Shown here one piece after another: positions 22,610-33,815 of a stretch of DNA of 64,000 nucleotides. A program made the translations under genes and the position numbers. This DNA is from Cenococcum geophilum 1.58 (lineage: Eukaryota; Ascomycota; Dothideomycetes; Gloniales; Gloniaceae): the NCBI GenBank assembly GCA_001692895.1, contig KV748191.1:1364001-1428000 (forward strand), read 5' to 3'. Within the stretch, counting starts at the first letter, position 1; each line of letters begins with the position of its first letter. The notes under the pieces were generated by a model that did not search any database, was not told where the DNA came from, and saw only the letters and a list, made by a program, of their open reading frames with translations.

Positions 22610-25600
22610 ATGGCCATGTACGGGTCGTCACGCAACGTGGACATGGGGAAGTTAGTGCAATGCCCTTGGAGGAAGTGCCCTCAGAACACTGCTAATTCAG
22701 ATTATCAGACAGGAATCGGAGCTGGCCATTAACATCCGCAAAGCAACAAGCATCGGTAAAATTCATCACCCTTACCCTTCTCAGCGGCTGCCTGCTGATA
22801 CACTTGCGATTAGACGAGACAGCGCCAAAACGTATGGAGTTACTCGCGAACGACCTATGAACCTATGGCGAAGCTCATAGCATTATAGGAAAACATGTTC
22901 GCAGTTGCATTGTCTACACGTGGGACCACAAATCCTCGCAGTCCTTCTGGGCGGGCATGAAGGTGTATGTGGAAAGTCACCCAGCAGCCGTACGCTTAGG
23001 CTGATTATTTGAGCTTATTCCAGGCAGCCTATCCTCGCCGATGAAGTCCAGACATTCAAAGCTCTTATTACCATCCATAAAGTTCTTCAAGAGGGGCACC
23101 CAATAGCTCTGAAGGAAGCACAAGCCAACGTGAATTGGCTGGAGAGCTTAACACGAGGCGTTGCGGGCGGGGAAGGTCTACGAGGTACATAGTTACAACT
23201 TACGAGGCACCGTACGAACTGATTTTGGAAATAACTGCTAATGAAAGAATAGGATATGGCCCGCTCATCCAGGAGTATATCTATTTTCTTCTTGCTAAGC
23301 TAGCTTTCCATCGACAACATCCTGAGTTCAATGGTACAAGCCAAGCCCTGACAATCATAAATTAAAAGCTAAATAAAATAGGAACCTTTGAATATGAAGA
23401 GTATATAAGCCTCAAGTCCATCAATGACCCGAATGAGGGGTACGAATTCCCCTAACGCAATGGGAGATATACACTTACACTGGACAGATACGAAACAATT
23501 TCCGACTTGATGACCCTTCAGGACCAGATAGATTCTTTCCAGAAACTCATATTCTCGCACTTTCGCAGTGGAGCAAACAATGAATGCCGCATTTCTGCTC
23601 TCGTACCATTAGTACAAGAGAGCTATGGAATTTACAAATTCATAACGAGCATGCTCCGAGCCATGCACACAAGTAAGGGAGCCATTATTTCCGCATAATT
23701 GATTGCATAGATACTAATTGGAGATAGCTCTTGGCGATGATGAGGCACTTTCCCCTCTTCGCGGACGTTATGATGCTCAACATTATCGTTTGATCAAATT
23801 CTATTATGAATGCTCTAATCTCAGATACCTCACTAGTCTAATAACTGTTCCAAAATTACCCCAAGACCCCCCAAATCTACTTTCTGAAGATGATGAGAGA
23901 CCGGCGCTACCAGCGCGTCCAGCAAAAGAGATAGAGGCGCCTACACCTACCCCTCCAAGAGTGGCATCTGTTGACCCCGAACCAATCAATGAGTTTTGGA
24001 AGAACGAACAGAAACGCCAACAGGACGAGTATGCCGAGGAGCAACGTAGGCTTCAAGAACAGTGGGAAGCCGCCCAGCTCCAGCAGCAGCAGCAGGCACT
24101 CCAAGCACAGAGAGAGTTTGAAGAGCAGCAACGATTGCAAGCTGAACAAGCACGTTTAGCCCAAGAAGCGCTACTGCGCGAGCAGTATCAGCAGCAGACG
24201 CAAGGTCGCCTGGCTGAGCTTGAAAGAGAAAACCTCAATGCCCGTGCCCAATATGAGCGGGATCAACTGATGTTATCACAATACGACCAGCGAATGAGGG
24301 CTTTAGAGAACGAAATACAACAACTGAACGCCAATTTTGCACAGCAATCTGCTTCGAGAGACGATCAAATTAGGGCACTACAGGAGCAGCTTAACACCTG
24401 GCGGACAAAGTACGAAGCTCTTGCCAAGTTGTATTCACAGCTTCGACATGAGCATCTCCAGCTTCTTCAGAAGTTCAAACTTGTACAGGTTAAGGCAAAT
24501 TCTGCACAAGAAGCAATTGATGGCCGGGAGAAGCTGGCTAGGGAGCTGAAGACTAAAAATCTGGAACTCGCAGACATGATCCGCGAGAGAGATCGAGCGC
24601 TACTTGAGAAAGACCGATCCACTGGTGGCCATCGTGAAGAAGTTGAGAAGCTAAAGCGTGAACTTCGCTTTGCGCTTGAGAAAGCGGAGAATGCTGAACG
24701 CGGAAAAGGATCTGAGCTTTCCGCAATGTTATCAAGGCACAATAGAGAGATTGCTGACCTTGAAGAAGCATTGAGGGCAAAGACACGTGCTTTAGATGAA
24801 ATGCATATGAAGTATCGGGAGGGTGATTCGGACCTTGAGCGCCAACTGCGTGAGAAGGAAGATGAGCTGGAGATCTTTAAAGCTGGCATGGATCAGACGT
24901 TGCTAGAGTTAAATGAGCTGAAGCTTTCCCAACATGCTACCGACAATGCAATGGACGGCCAGCTCGATACCTTCCTGCTAGAAAGCATCCAGAAGATTAA
25001 CGATATCATTGATTCAGTCCTTCAAAGCGGCGTCCAGCGCGTAGATGATGCGCTTTACGAACTTGATTCTTCTATGCAAGCTGGTAACCAAAGTGCCTCA
25101 GGCGCATATGTCCTCTCGCAAATCGAGAAAGCATCCAGTTGTGCAATGGAATTCTCTACTGCTTTCAATAACTTCATAGCGGATGGACCAAACAGCACTC
25201 ACTCAGAGATCACCCGGACTGTGAATGCGTTCTCTGGATCAATTGCAGACGTTCTTAGCAACACCAAGGGTCTTACTAGGTTCGCTTCCGACGAGAACAA
25301 GGCCGATCAACTCATCAATGCTGCAAGACAATCAGCAACGTCAACAGTCAAATTCTTCCGCAACCTCCAATCTGTACGATTATATGATTTTGATCCCGAG
25401 CAGAAGACGAATATTGTTTTGAACAACAATAGCGAGGTCCTTGTGAACCTCCAGAAGCTGTCTAAGTTGGCAGACGCATTCGCGCCGAAGAGCAAGATCA
25501 CGCAAGCTCAGGGCGACCTCGGAGAACTGGTTGACCGCGAGTTGATTAATGCCGCGAACGCCATCGATGCGGCGACCGAGCGTCTAACGAAATTGATGAA

Positions 25601-26339
25601 GAAACCAAGAGATCAATACTCTACATACGAATTGAAGATTCATGAGTACGTTTTATCCTATTCCTTGGGGTGACGACAGCTAACGATATATAGTTCTATC
25701 CTTGAGGCCGCCATTGCTGTCACAAATGCCATTGCACAGCTCATCAAGGCTGCTACTGCCTCCCAGCAAGAAATTGTCCGGGAAGGCAGAGGAGCCATGA
25801 CTAAGACAGCATTTTATAAGAAGCACAACCGGTGGACGGAAGGATTGATAAGCGCTGCAAAAGCCGTGGCGACTTCTACAAATATGCTTATCGAAACGGC
25901 TGACGGCGTGATCAGCGGTCGGAACACTCCAGAACAGCTTATTGTGGCAAGTAACGACGTTGCCGCTAGCACCGCGCAGCTTGTGGCTGCTAGTCGTGTC
26001 AAAGCGTCCTTCATGAGCAAGAGTCAGGACAGGTTAGAGAACGCTAGCAAGGCCGTTACGAGCGCGTGCCGTTCGCTCGTGCGCCAGGTACAGAGTATTA
26101 TTTCGCAGACGAACCGCGACCAGAACGAAGCAGTCGATTACAGCAAACTCAGTGACCGTGAATTCAAGGTCCAGCAGATGGAGCAGCAGGTATATCCACT
26201 TCTTATTTTCCTACCACCTTCATATCCCGCTGGTAACTAATCACGATTTCAGGTCGAGATACTGCAGTTGGAAAATAGTCTTGCTCAAGCCCGGCAACGC
26301 CTTGGCGAAATGCGCAAACTTTCATATCTGGAAGAATAA
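22610..26339 (+). CDS. SLA2: Endocytic actin-binding protein Sla2/End4 (Hip1R family)
   Basis: Eleven exons, 1055 residues: 22610-22650, 22709-22755, 22814-22831, 22889-22964, 23024-23184, 23253-23333, 23382-23439, 23488-23672, 23728-25645, 25694-26189, 26253-26339. All junctions are GT/AG and the phases close exactly. Sla2 links clathrin coats and PI(4,5)P2 membranes to actin. The N-terminal ANTH domain (about 1-270) shows KQESELAINIRKATS, HVRSCIVYTWDHKSSQSFWA, FLLAKLAFHRQHPEFNG and VPLVQESYGIYKFITSML. A Pro-rich link is followed by a Gln/Glu-rich coiled coil (about 310-620). The C-terminal THATCH/I-LWEQ actin-binding module (about 720-1045) includes SILEAAIAVTNAIAQLIKAA, WTEGLISAAKAVATSTNMLI and ASRVKASFMSKSQDRLE. 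Exon 3 is only 18 nt. SLA2 is the usual neighbour of the mating-type locus in many Pezizomycotina, but none is visible here. Confidence 0.97.
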
Positions 26340-26744
26340 CCTTTTTTGCCCTCCTGAAGCGATATTTGTGGGATGACGGTGCTTAGTCCATTTCGTCTTT
26401 ATATTCGCTCACTGGAAGGCCCTGCATCCCCGAGACTTGTATGCTTTTGAATTAGTGTAGGTGCATGTTCCATATAAAATTGTATACCAGGCTTTGCACG
26501 GGTCTAGGAATCAATTATTGACGCAACTTCAATTTCTCTTATTCTTCACTCATGTTCTCTGCAGCCTTGCTTGTAATCAAGAGTGATGCATGTGATGCCG
26601 AATGCTGTCATGCTGCTCCAAATATTCGACGAACCTGTTTATGGTATGAATAATATACACAGACAGAAGTTAATATCACCATGAAGAACCCTATTCCTGC
26701 ACCATTACGGCATCGTCTGTCCGCATATATTGATCTCCTGCTTC
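26340..26744. other. Convergent 3' intergenic region
   Basis: About 400 bp between the convergent ends of SLA2 and the GH5 gene. It presumably holds both 3' untranslated regions; no gene is seen. Confidence 0.5.
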
Positions 26745-29034
26745 TTACACAGTCAAAGTATAGTTGACATTGTTTCCAGGGACTCTCGGATACGCCTCAA
26801 TCATGAAAGTAGTCGTCTTCCCAGATGAGATGACATCCCCAATCGCTGCCGAAGTGATAATAACATGCGAAGAGTCCCATTTCCACTGCCTACCATAGGA
26901 CTATAGTTATGTTAGCGGGTGCTCACGAATAAAAACTCGGCTGTTTGCGGTAAACTTACAGTTCGTCCTCGCTGCAAAGGTTCCAAGTAGACGGTCCAGG
27001 CATCCTCGAGATAAGTCCCATCGCTCTTTAGCGCTCTTACGGCTGCCGGCTTACCGATTCCTTTCCAAGTAATAGGGATGGAAAGGTCGGAACCGGAGAC
27101 AGCTGCCGAGGTTGTTGAGCCAAGCACTGGGACATCCCACTGAACAATATTGACTAAGAGGTGTGCGCCAGCGGAAAATGTGAGCGTCAAGTTGGCAATG
27201 GAGCCAGGAGTTGTTGTGGAAGAAACAAATGCCGAGAGTAGGGAAGCTTTGAAGGTGATGTTCCTGCCGCTAACAATGTAATCGGTTTTGGCCGTGAGCG
27301 TTTTTGAAGGGGAAGAGATCGACTTGAGGGTGTTTCCGTTGAGAAGGAAAGGTAAGGTTTGATCTGTGACTGCAGTCCCAACCCGGTGAAAGATATACGC
27401 GCTTGTCCATTGGCTTGTTGCCATGCCATTCTCGGTGCAGTCCGGCAGACTGTTGGCCACGCTGGCAGTGGCATTCATTAAAATATTGATAGCCACCTGA
27501 TCGCGCCAAGTATGTGCAGCGCGGTCAAGATAATCTGCGCCGTTATCCCAGAGCATCGGCACAGTGTTATATTTCCTAGCCATCTGGAGGAAGTAGTCAA
27601 AGTATTTCCAGCGGGCTGCTCTTTCAGTGACAACAGGCGAGGCAGACCATTCTCCAATGAGAAGAGGCACATTGGTGAAGTTACCTCTGACGGCTGCAAT
27701 GTCGGCCTCAAGGCTGGCCTTGTCGGCGTCAGAACCCCAGATGGTATTTCCCCGGCCAAAGATAAATCTATCTGTACATTTGGATTAGAAACTCGAATGC
27801 CATTGTACGCTCTAAAAGGCACACAGACGGAACACTTAAAACTTACCGGGCGAGTAGTAATGATATTGAATAGCCCAAGGGTTTGTGAAGGTTGGGTTAG
27901 GAGGCGTAAACCACTTAGAAGTCTTTACACCGTCCTCACCTAGGCCAACGAGTGTGACAACACGTTGCGAGTTAAAGCCGCCTGCATCATTAATAGCTTT
28001 AAGGAACAGATTGTTGAGTTTATTCAATTCCGCAGCATGGGCGGCGGTGGTCCCTGGTGGCTCGTTGATGGGTTCAAAGGCCACAAGAGATGACTTGCAG
28101 GCCAATTTAGTTCCAACTTGGTACCAAAGGCGGTAGAACTTCTCTTCAATCATCGTATAATTCGCACCGGAAGCTGAGACATCAGCCCAGATCCACGAAT
28201 CATGATGAGCATTAACAATCGTATAGAAACCTCTCGAAGTCACCATATCAATAACATCAGATACTCTCTGCAGCCATACTGGGTCGATAGTCCAGTCCGG
28301 TGAGCTTCCATGGAAGTGATATGCCCAGGTAACTTGCAAACGTTAGCTCGAAGCGTCTCCCTTCTTTTTATTAGTAATTAGGACCTCTCTACTCACCTGG
28401 GAGTCGGACACTCTTGAAGCCAGCAGCCTTGACATCATCAAAGGTAGCTGCGACGACTGGCGGATTGCTCCAATCACCCTCCGTTTGCGTTGCATCGAGG
28501 GTGTTTCCAAGATTCCATCCCGGATTCAAGGCCGCTACAAAGGCTGATGCCGAAATGGGGGTGAAAGTCCCTGTACACGCATTTCCGCTAGGTGCTGAAG
28601 CAGCGGAGGAACTTGATATGATGGATAAGCTTGTAGCACTCTTCTTAATGGTCGTGGAGGGCGATGAGCGTGTTTTAACAGATTTGGTAAGGGTTGTGCT
28701 GGTCTTCACCCTTGACGCTACTGCAGCCCTGGCAGTTGCAGTACCGGTGACACATTGCCAATAATCTTTAGGAATGGGTCAGCTCTGCCATGTGGAACTC
28801 AACTTGAGGTTTATTTTACAATCGTTTTGAACATTGCAGTAGTATCCAGAAACGCAATCATTTGAGGTTCCGGTAAACCCAATACCACCGCCTAAGTAAC
28901 TTAGTAACTGCCGCCGAAAAGTGGGGAAACCGAGAAAACTGACATTGCGCGTAAGCTCCATTCTGCGCTACTGCGTTCTGTAGCAGAGTTGCTATAAACC
29001 CCAGAGCTACGATACTTTTAGTCGCGAAGACCAT
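26745..29034 (-). CDS. Secreted GH5 endoglucanase with CBM1 and CBM_X2-like domains
   Basis: Six exons: 29034-28944, 28891-28820, 28765-28397, 28332-27847, 27771-26960 and 26900-26745; 661 residues, phases consistent. A signal peptide (MVFATKSIVALGFIATLLQ) leads to a fungal cellulose-binding CBM1 assembled from three exons (QCGGIGFTGTSNDC, GYYCNVQND, YWQC; about 30-60). A Ser/Thr linker follows. The GH5 barrel begins NPGWNLGNTLDATQ, continues with FKSVRLPVTWAYHF and VNAHHDSW, and has acid/base Glu in INEPPG (about 268) and nucleophile Glu in LLIGEWSAS (about 379). After the barrel, LTAKTDYIVSGRNITFKAS...LTLTFSAGAHLLVNI resembles a CBM_X2 immunoglobulin-like module, and a further C-terminal beta-rich segment ends NNVNYTLTV. 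Likely acts outside the cell on beta-1,4-glucans (cellulose, possibly xyloglucan or mannan); the subfamily cannot be fixed by eye. Confidence 0.92.
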
Positions 29035-29720
29035 GTTGACACGAAACTACCAAAGAAAAATGTGACAATGCCAACTCATATCCCCATGGACAGGGAAGAG
29101 TGCAGATTTATATTCATGACTGAAAATTCGCAATACGCTAATTAGCATCGGAGAGGAAATTGTCCTAAGCCTGCTAGGCTTGACCATCATAGCTTAGCTA
29201 TATTGAGGTATACCAATCAAAGGTTTTTGGAGGTATGAACGCACACGCTACGGAACCGGGGCAGTGTCCAGGAATAAAATGAAGGACTGGAGCTAACAAA
29301 CGTCTTACAAAACACTCTGATTGGCCAAAATAAGAAAATACGCCATGCTTAAGGGGAAAGGTAGCTGCTTTGATACTCGGTCCCGGGTATATCAATCTGC
29401 AGGTCCCGGCGGGCGTTACATCCAAATAGCTTCTATGATTCGGGAGTTGATTGATACGTTTTTCCGCCAGACATCGAAGGTCTGCTCTTCTCTTGACTTC
29501 TCGGTAGCGAAAGGAATCAAGATATATGGTGCAGTGAACTATGAACGTTAGTGTTGATTGCGGCGTCCCGATCTCAAGAGAGTATCCTCCCGATGAGTAG
29601 CGCCTCACATGCGCACGTAGGACTGTCGACGCGACGGTTCATTTGTGCGCCATTCCCATGAGACTAGCGGATCTGAGAACTTTTCGGCCGACGCTAGGCC
29701 TCGGAATATGACTGATGGCG
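29035..29720. other. Intergenic, GH5 promoter side
   Basis: No supported gene. It contains the upstream region of the GH5 gene and ends at the target duplication of the inserted element at 29729. Confidence 0.45.
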
Positions 29721-29728
29721 CGTTCGGT

Positions 29729-30330
29729 TTATCTCATTGGTGGACCGTTGGTACGTGCACTACGCGCACGGGCGGGCATACTGCTCCTTATCAACCAACG
29801 AAATTCTCCACCGAGGGTCTGAGAGCTTCTGGGCGTCGCTTCGGTGAGAAGTGAATGTTTTAAGAATTAAATTTTGTATATTTCTATGAGTTACGTCCCA
29901 CCATAAGAATTATATTATATTTAATTAATGTAATGGATTCTTTAGGTAATTATATCTACATATCTATATATTATAACCCCCTACTAAGAATACTAAGGGG
30001 CGAGAACATCGTCGTAAAACGTAAGTTGGATTTTCAACGGTATCTTCGTAGATTTTAGCCAAAACCGACCGACTATATCCAACTTCTTGTAAAAATAGAG
30101 CTGCGATATCGTCACAACGTAGAGGCGATAGAGAAGCTAAAGAGCTCCTACCTCGTAGTATTTTTATAATAACTGGACGTTATAAAAGGGTCGAGATACG
30201 GTAGTGAAAAAGGTGGTTTTTGGTGTATTTTGACGCCCATGAGCTCTCAGACCTTCAGTGGAGAATTTCGTTAGTTAATAAGGAGCAGTATGCCCGCCCG
30301 CGTAGTGCACGGGTCTAATTCATGAGATAA
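29729..30330. mobile_element. 602-bp long-TIR element (MULE- or hAT-like, non-autonomous)
   Basis: The ends TTATCTCAT (29729) and ATGAGATAA (30330) are flanked by the 8-bp direct repeat CGTTCGGT (29721-29728 and 30331-30338). The terminal about 120 and 100 bp are long imperfect inverted repeats; for example GGGCGGGCATACTGCTCCTT on the left matches the reverse complement around 30282-30300. Differences between arms are mostly C/T or G/A, with the right arm more mutated. The interior is TA-rich. On the minus strand, 30030-30150 reads a short helix-turn-helix-like stretch (ALFLQEVGYSRSVLAKIYED), perhaps a leftover of a transposase N-terminus. Long TIRs and an 8-9-bp duplication suggest a Mutator-like derivative; hAT (8 bp) is the alternative. 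Confidence 0.75.
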
Positions 30331-30338
30331 CGTTCGGT

Positions 30339-31427
30339 TGCAAATTTCAATCTGTCGCCCGTTTTATAATTAGTGGCGGCCACCACCGTGGCCCAGTTAA
30401 ATCTGTAATTAAGTTAATTGTTTAGTAAGTCTCTAGAGATAAGGCCCTAAATTTAATTTCGCATAATGCGTGATTAACTTTAGTGAGCGATATAAGTAAC
30501 CCCTCTACTACTCCCTACTTTGGTGTAGTAATAGAAGCTTCCTTAACTAATGTCCTCTCCTTAATCTTAACTCTTTAGAAGTATACTATCTTCTAAATTA
30601 AAATTTAAACTTATTTTTATTATTGCTAGAGAAATCTAGTGGCTAGTAATTATTAAATAGATCTACTTAAATCAGAATATATCCTAAACACGTTATAAAC
30701 ATGTTATGATTAGTTACCCATCATAGTCGGTTCCGTTTTAGAACTAACAGGTAAATTGTGTTTTAAGCCGAGGTTGCCCCGTGCAGTGGTAGCGTGGCAG
30801 GACCGACCTGCATCCATGAAATCCCTATACGAGCGTTCTGCTCTTGGGCATGAAAACATATATTGGAATCAGATATTCCATAGTATCTGCTATTAACATT
30901 CATTCTTCTCGCGGTCAAATGATGCCGGACAAGAGTCCTTTGAATTCATCTGTTCTCACGGCTCTCGCGCTAGATTACCGCAACGATTATATATTGCTAG
31001 ATAATTAACTCAAGATCTGACTATATCTTTGCTAACAGTCACGCAGCTCTAGGTAAACTAATGCAAAATTTGACTTCTACAAGATACCTGTGAAGATTCA
31101 CATCAAGCCCCGTTGACGGCAGCGAATCCTTTGATGATAGGATTAATCATCTCCACCCCGCGTCTTTCATTTGACGAGTTAGGAATAAAGACTATGAAGA
31201 AACTCTTTGAGTTCCCTTATTTTAGGTTTTGGGATACCAGCTGGTATCCCTTCTAAGTGTGTGTATTAGTTTTGCCGTCATCATTGGAACATATCCCATA
31301 AAACTTCGTTCTTTGGGAGCTGACATATTACTGTGTTGATCGCACATTCATTAAAAGTATGTCTATTACGCCCCGGCACCATTATTCAATCCCCCCGGCC
31401 GCTAGAAATTTGCCTCGTGCTAGTTAC
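30339..31427. other. Intergenic with RIP-like AT-rich patch
   Basis: Positions 30360-30760 are TA-rich and may be another degraded repeat; no motif is legible. From 30760 the composition is normal and contains no recognised gene up to the end of the Vps62-like gene. Confidence 0.4.
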
Positions 31428-32890
31428 TCACGGTCCAAGTATCCACCTGAGAATGCAAGCAACGCCATCACTAGGACAAACATTTGTCCTGTTCAACTGC
31501 TTGTCTTCTGGCCCTGTAGGCCCACTAGCATATTTAGGCTGTCCAAAAAATTTCTTCTGTCGTTTATCCGAATCCGGATACTGCTCGTCGCCCCACGCGC
31601 CGTTATAATAGAGCCATTTGACTGGGGTGTCGCCGCTAGTGTCATAAGATGTGAAGGTTGAGGAGGTTGCGTCGTAAGAATAGTAGTAAGCCGAGAGAGT
31701 TGGGTCCCAGAGAGTGCCGGCGTCGGTATAGTCAACGATGAGACCATCGGGGAGGTTGACATCCGGGATTGTGTGGTCGTGCTTCCCGGTAATGGCATAA
31801 TTGGCGTGGGATCCGTTGCCGCTGTAGACGAGGGGCTGGTGGGGATTAGCTCTGATTGGGATGCAGAAGGGGAGGCAGAAAGAAGTGAGAGGAAGTACCC
31901 GAAGACCGTTCTTGTGGACCACGTCATACGCGAAGGCTTCACCATTGCTGTGTTGGGAGAACCAGACGTATGTAGGTACACCGTTAGAGAAGCGGATCAT
32001 GTTGTGTTCCCTGTGGATATGCATTAGCCATGTGACTGCGGAAAACACTAGGAGTCCTACCAGTCGCCTACGTGGTCACCTGTGTGCCGAACAAAGTCAG
32101 CGTAATATTTGTAATAGGTTCCTCAAACAATATCATACCTAATTGCTGACCAAGAACAACCCCGCCCCAGTTAAAAGCGTAGAAATACATGTAAAAGGCA
32201 TCCACATTTCCACCACCGTGGTCATTGACAATGATTGCGCATGAGATGGCGTTGTTGGTCTTGCCAGACGTGTCGGGTTTTATGCCATTTAGCCAGGCGG
32301 GATTGGTGGTGATGTCGACTTTTGATGTAAGGTACACGCTGCCGTAGGAGTTCAACTCATTCAAGTTATTCAGCGTAAGCGGAGATGGGGCTCCTGAGAC
32401 AACTACGTAGTTGGCCTCCGGTTGCGTATTTGCTAGCTGTGCAGATAGGTCTGCTGGAAAATACGTCTCTCCAGAGTAGAGATAGACGAGAGGCGCTGTA
32501 GAGGAGCTGTCAATATTTGTGATATGTTCCACCTTGGTGCTTTGCACCAAAGAGATATTACTTCTGGCATCTCGAAAACAAGTAGAAACAAGGACAGCTA
32601 TCATTGAAATGCTTTGTTGTGCTTCATATAATGAAATAACTAAACATAGGATGATCTTAGGATGAATGGTAGCTAAGTTCATTAGACTAAACTTTTGCGA
32701 GCATTCTGCTGAAGTTCTCCTTTACATATGGTGGATTTGGATGCAAAGAATGGGGCTCAGAAATTTCCTCACCATAATCTAGAACATATGACGGAACATT
32801 CGTAGGCGCACGCCTTTGCTTTTCCACCGTAGGAGCCCCTGCGACGGTCGAGGCCAAAGCTGCAACGGCGATTAAAAAATTAGACAACAT
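31428..32890 (-). CDS. Secreted Vps62/TDA6-like protein
   Basis: Five exons: 32890-32773, 32495-32139, 32079-32061 (19 nt), 32010-31899 and 31835-31428; 337 residues, phases closed. A signal peptide MLSNFLIAVAALASTVAGA is followed by the full Vps62-family walk: DYAPLVYLYSGETYFPADL, SPLTLNNLNELN, VDAFYMYFYAFNWGG, GDHVGDWEHNMIRFSNGVP, WFSQHSNGEAFAY, LVYSGNGSHANYA, DYTDAGTLWDPTLSAYYYSY, KWLYYNGAWGD and GPTGPEDKQLNRTNVC. The family was named from yeast vacuolar-sorting screens; its biochemical activity is not established. The signal peptide here suggests secretion or vacuolar delivery. Intron 1 is unusually long (277 nt) and contains its own open frame, so an insertion inside it or an alternative first exon is possible. 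Splicing directly to CGCCTCTCGTC restores the family sequence exactly. Confidence 0.9.
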
Positions 32891-33386
32891 AGTAATAGAG
32901 TTATTAAGAAAGAAAGAGAAAAAGCTGCTGAGGACTTCTAAATCATTGCAACGGAGATCAAAGCAGAGAGGTATATAAACTCAAGAAACAGCACAGCAGG
33001 GCTCCCACGCCCTTGAAAAGAGTTCGATCATTGGCCATGACCCTTTTCTCGTAGCAGGCAAGACATACACAGGGGGAAATCAAGCTCTCTTGGGCCATGC
33101 GAGATGATCAGGAGTCCTGATTCGTCATGTGGACCGTCGGGCGGGTTTTGCTGGTTAGTGTTGCTGCTGCAAGGAACGAAGAGTCGGCCTCCAGAATAGG
33201 TAGGCGAAAAGACTGGTCTTGTGAATGGGAGAGAGGGATGGGTTCGGCTGTTGCGGCTAATTGCTCGCTTTACCTAGCTTGGCATGATCTGCCTAAGCAC
33301 GTTGCTCCACATGGCGTGTGCGATACTGGATTCATTCTGTCATTGTAAGTGGATGCAACGCTTTAGATTGCGGGTGCATTGAATTA
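32891..33386. other. Intergenic, Vps62-like promoter side
   Basis: No supported gene; it contains the upstream region of the Vps62-like gene and ends at the TTA target duplication of the MITE. Confidence 0.45.
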
Positions 33387-33815
33387 GGGCCTGTTTGGTT
33401 CTACTAGAGGTATCAGTTTCTAAATTGAGGTGGTCGTAGCTTTTGGCGCGTTTTAGTGTAAAATCTTCTGCCGCGTCTAATTGATCAAAGGCCTCAAAAC
33501 CACCACGTCAACGTCTTGGCAGAAAGTGGCAGTAGAGGCTCTAGATGGGCGCGCTCACTAGCGTCACGAAATGGAGGCTCCAGTTCATTCAAATTGTGGT
33601 CTCCCCCTATATTTTTCAAACTGACGTTTTTCAGCCGCACCAACAGCCTATTTAGGCAATCGCAGGGGTGTAGGCGCGCCTGCCGAGATGAAGCTCAGCT
33701 GGAGCGATCAGAGCAAGAAATGAAGCTAGAGGAACCAAACGGGAGCGTCAATTCGATATCAGCCTGTTGAGATGACGCCTCCATCTCGCCTCCAACCGAC
33801 GAACCAAACAGGCCC
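33387..33815. mobile_element. 429-bp PIF/Harbinger-type MITE
   Basis: Perfect 15-bp terminal inverted repeats GGGCCTGTTTGGTTC (33387-33401) and its reverse complement (33801-33815), flanked on both sides by the trinucleotide TTA (33384-33386 and 33816-33818). A TTA/TAA duplication and a GGGCCTGTTTGG end are the marks of PIF/Harbinger and Tourist-like MITEs. The interior shows no transposase; an 84-codon frame inside is not recognisable. It is not visibly RIP-mutated, so it is either low-copy or recent. Confidence 0.88.

Noticed and set aside
30764..30830. tRNA-like stretch (GTGCAGTGGTAGCGTGG)
   Set aside because: It resembles an A-box but no B-box (GGTTCGANTCC) or cloverleaf pairing follows at the right distance.
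26340..33000. Possible MAT locus remnant beside SLA2
   Set aside because: I looked for HMG-box and alpha-box signatures in both strands by eye and found none.
1..33000. Secondary-metabolite gene cluster
   Set aside because: Only one broken monooxygenase is present, with no synthase, transporter or regulator near it; neighbours are housekeeping genes.
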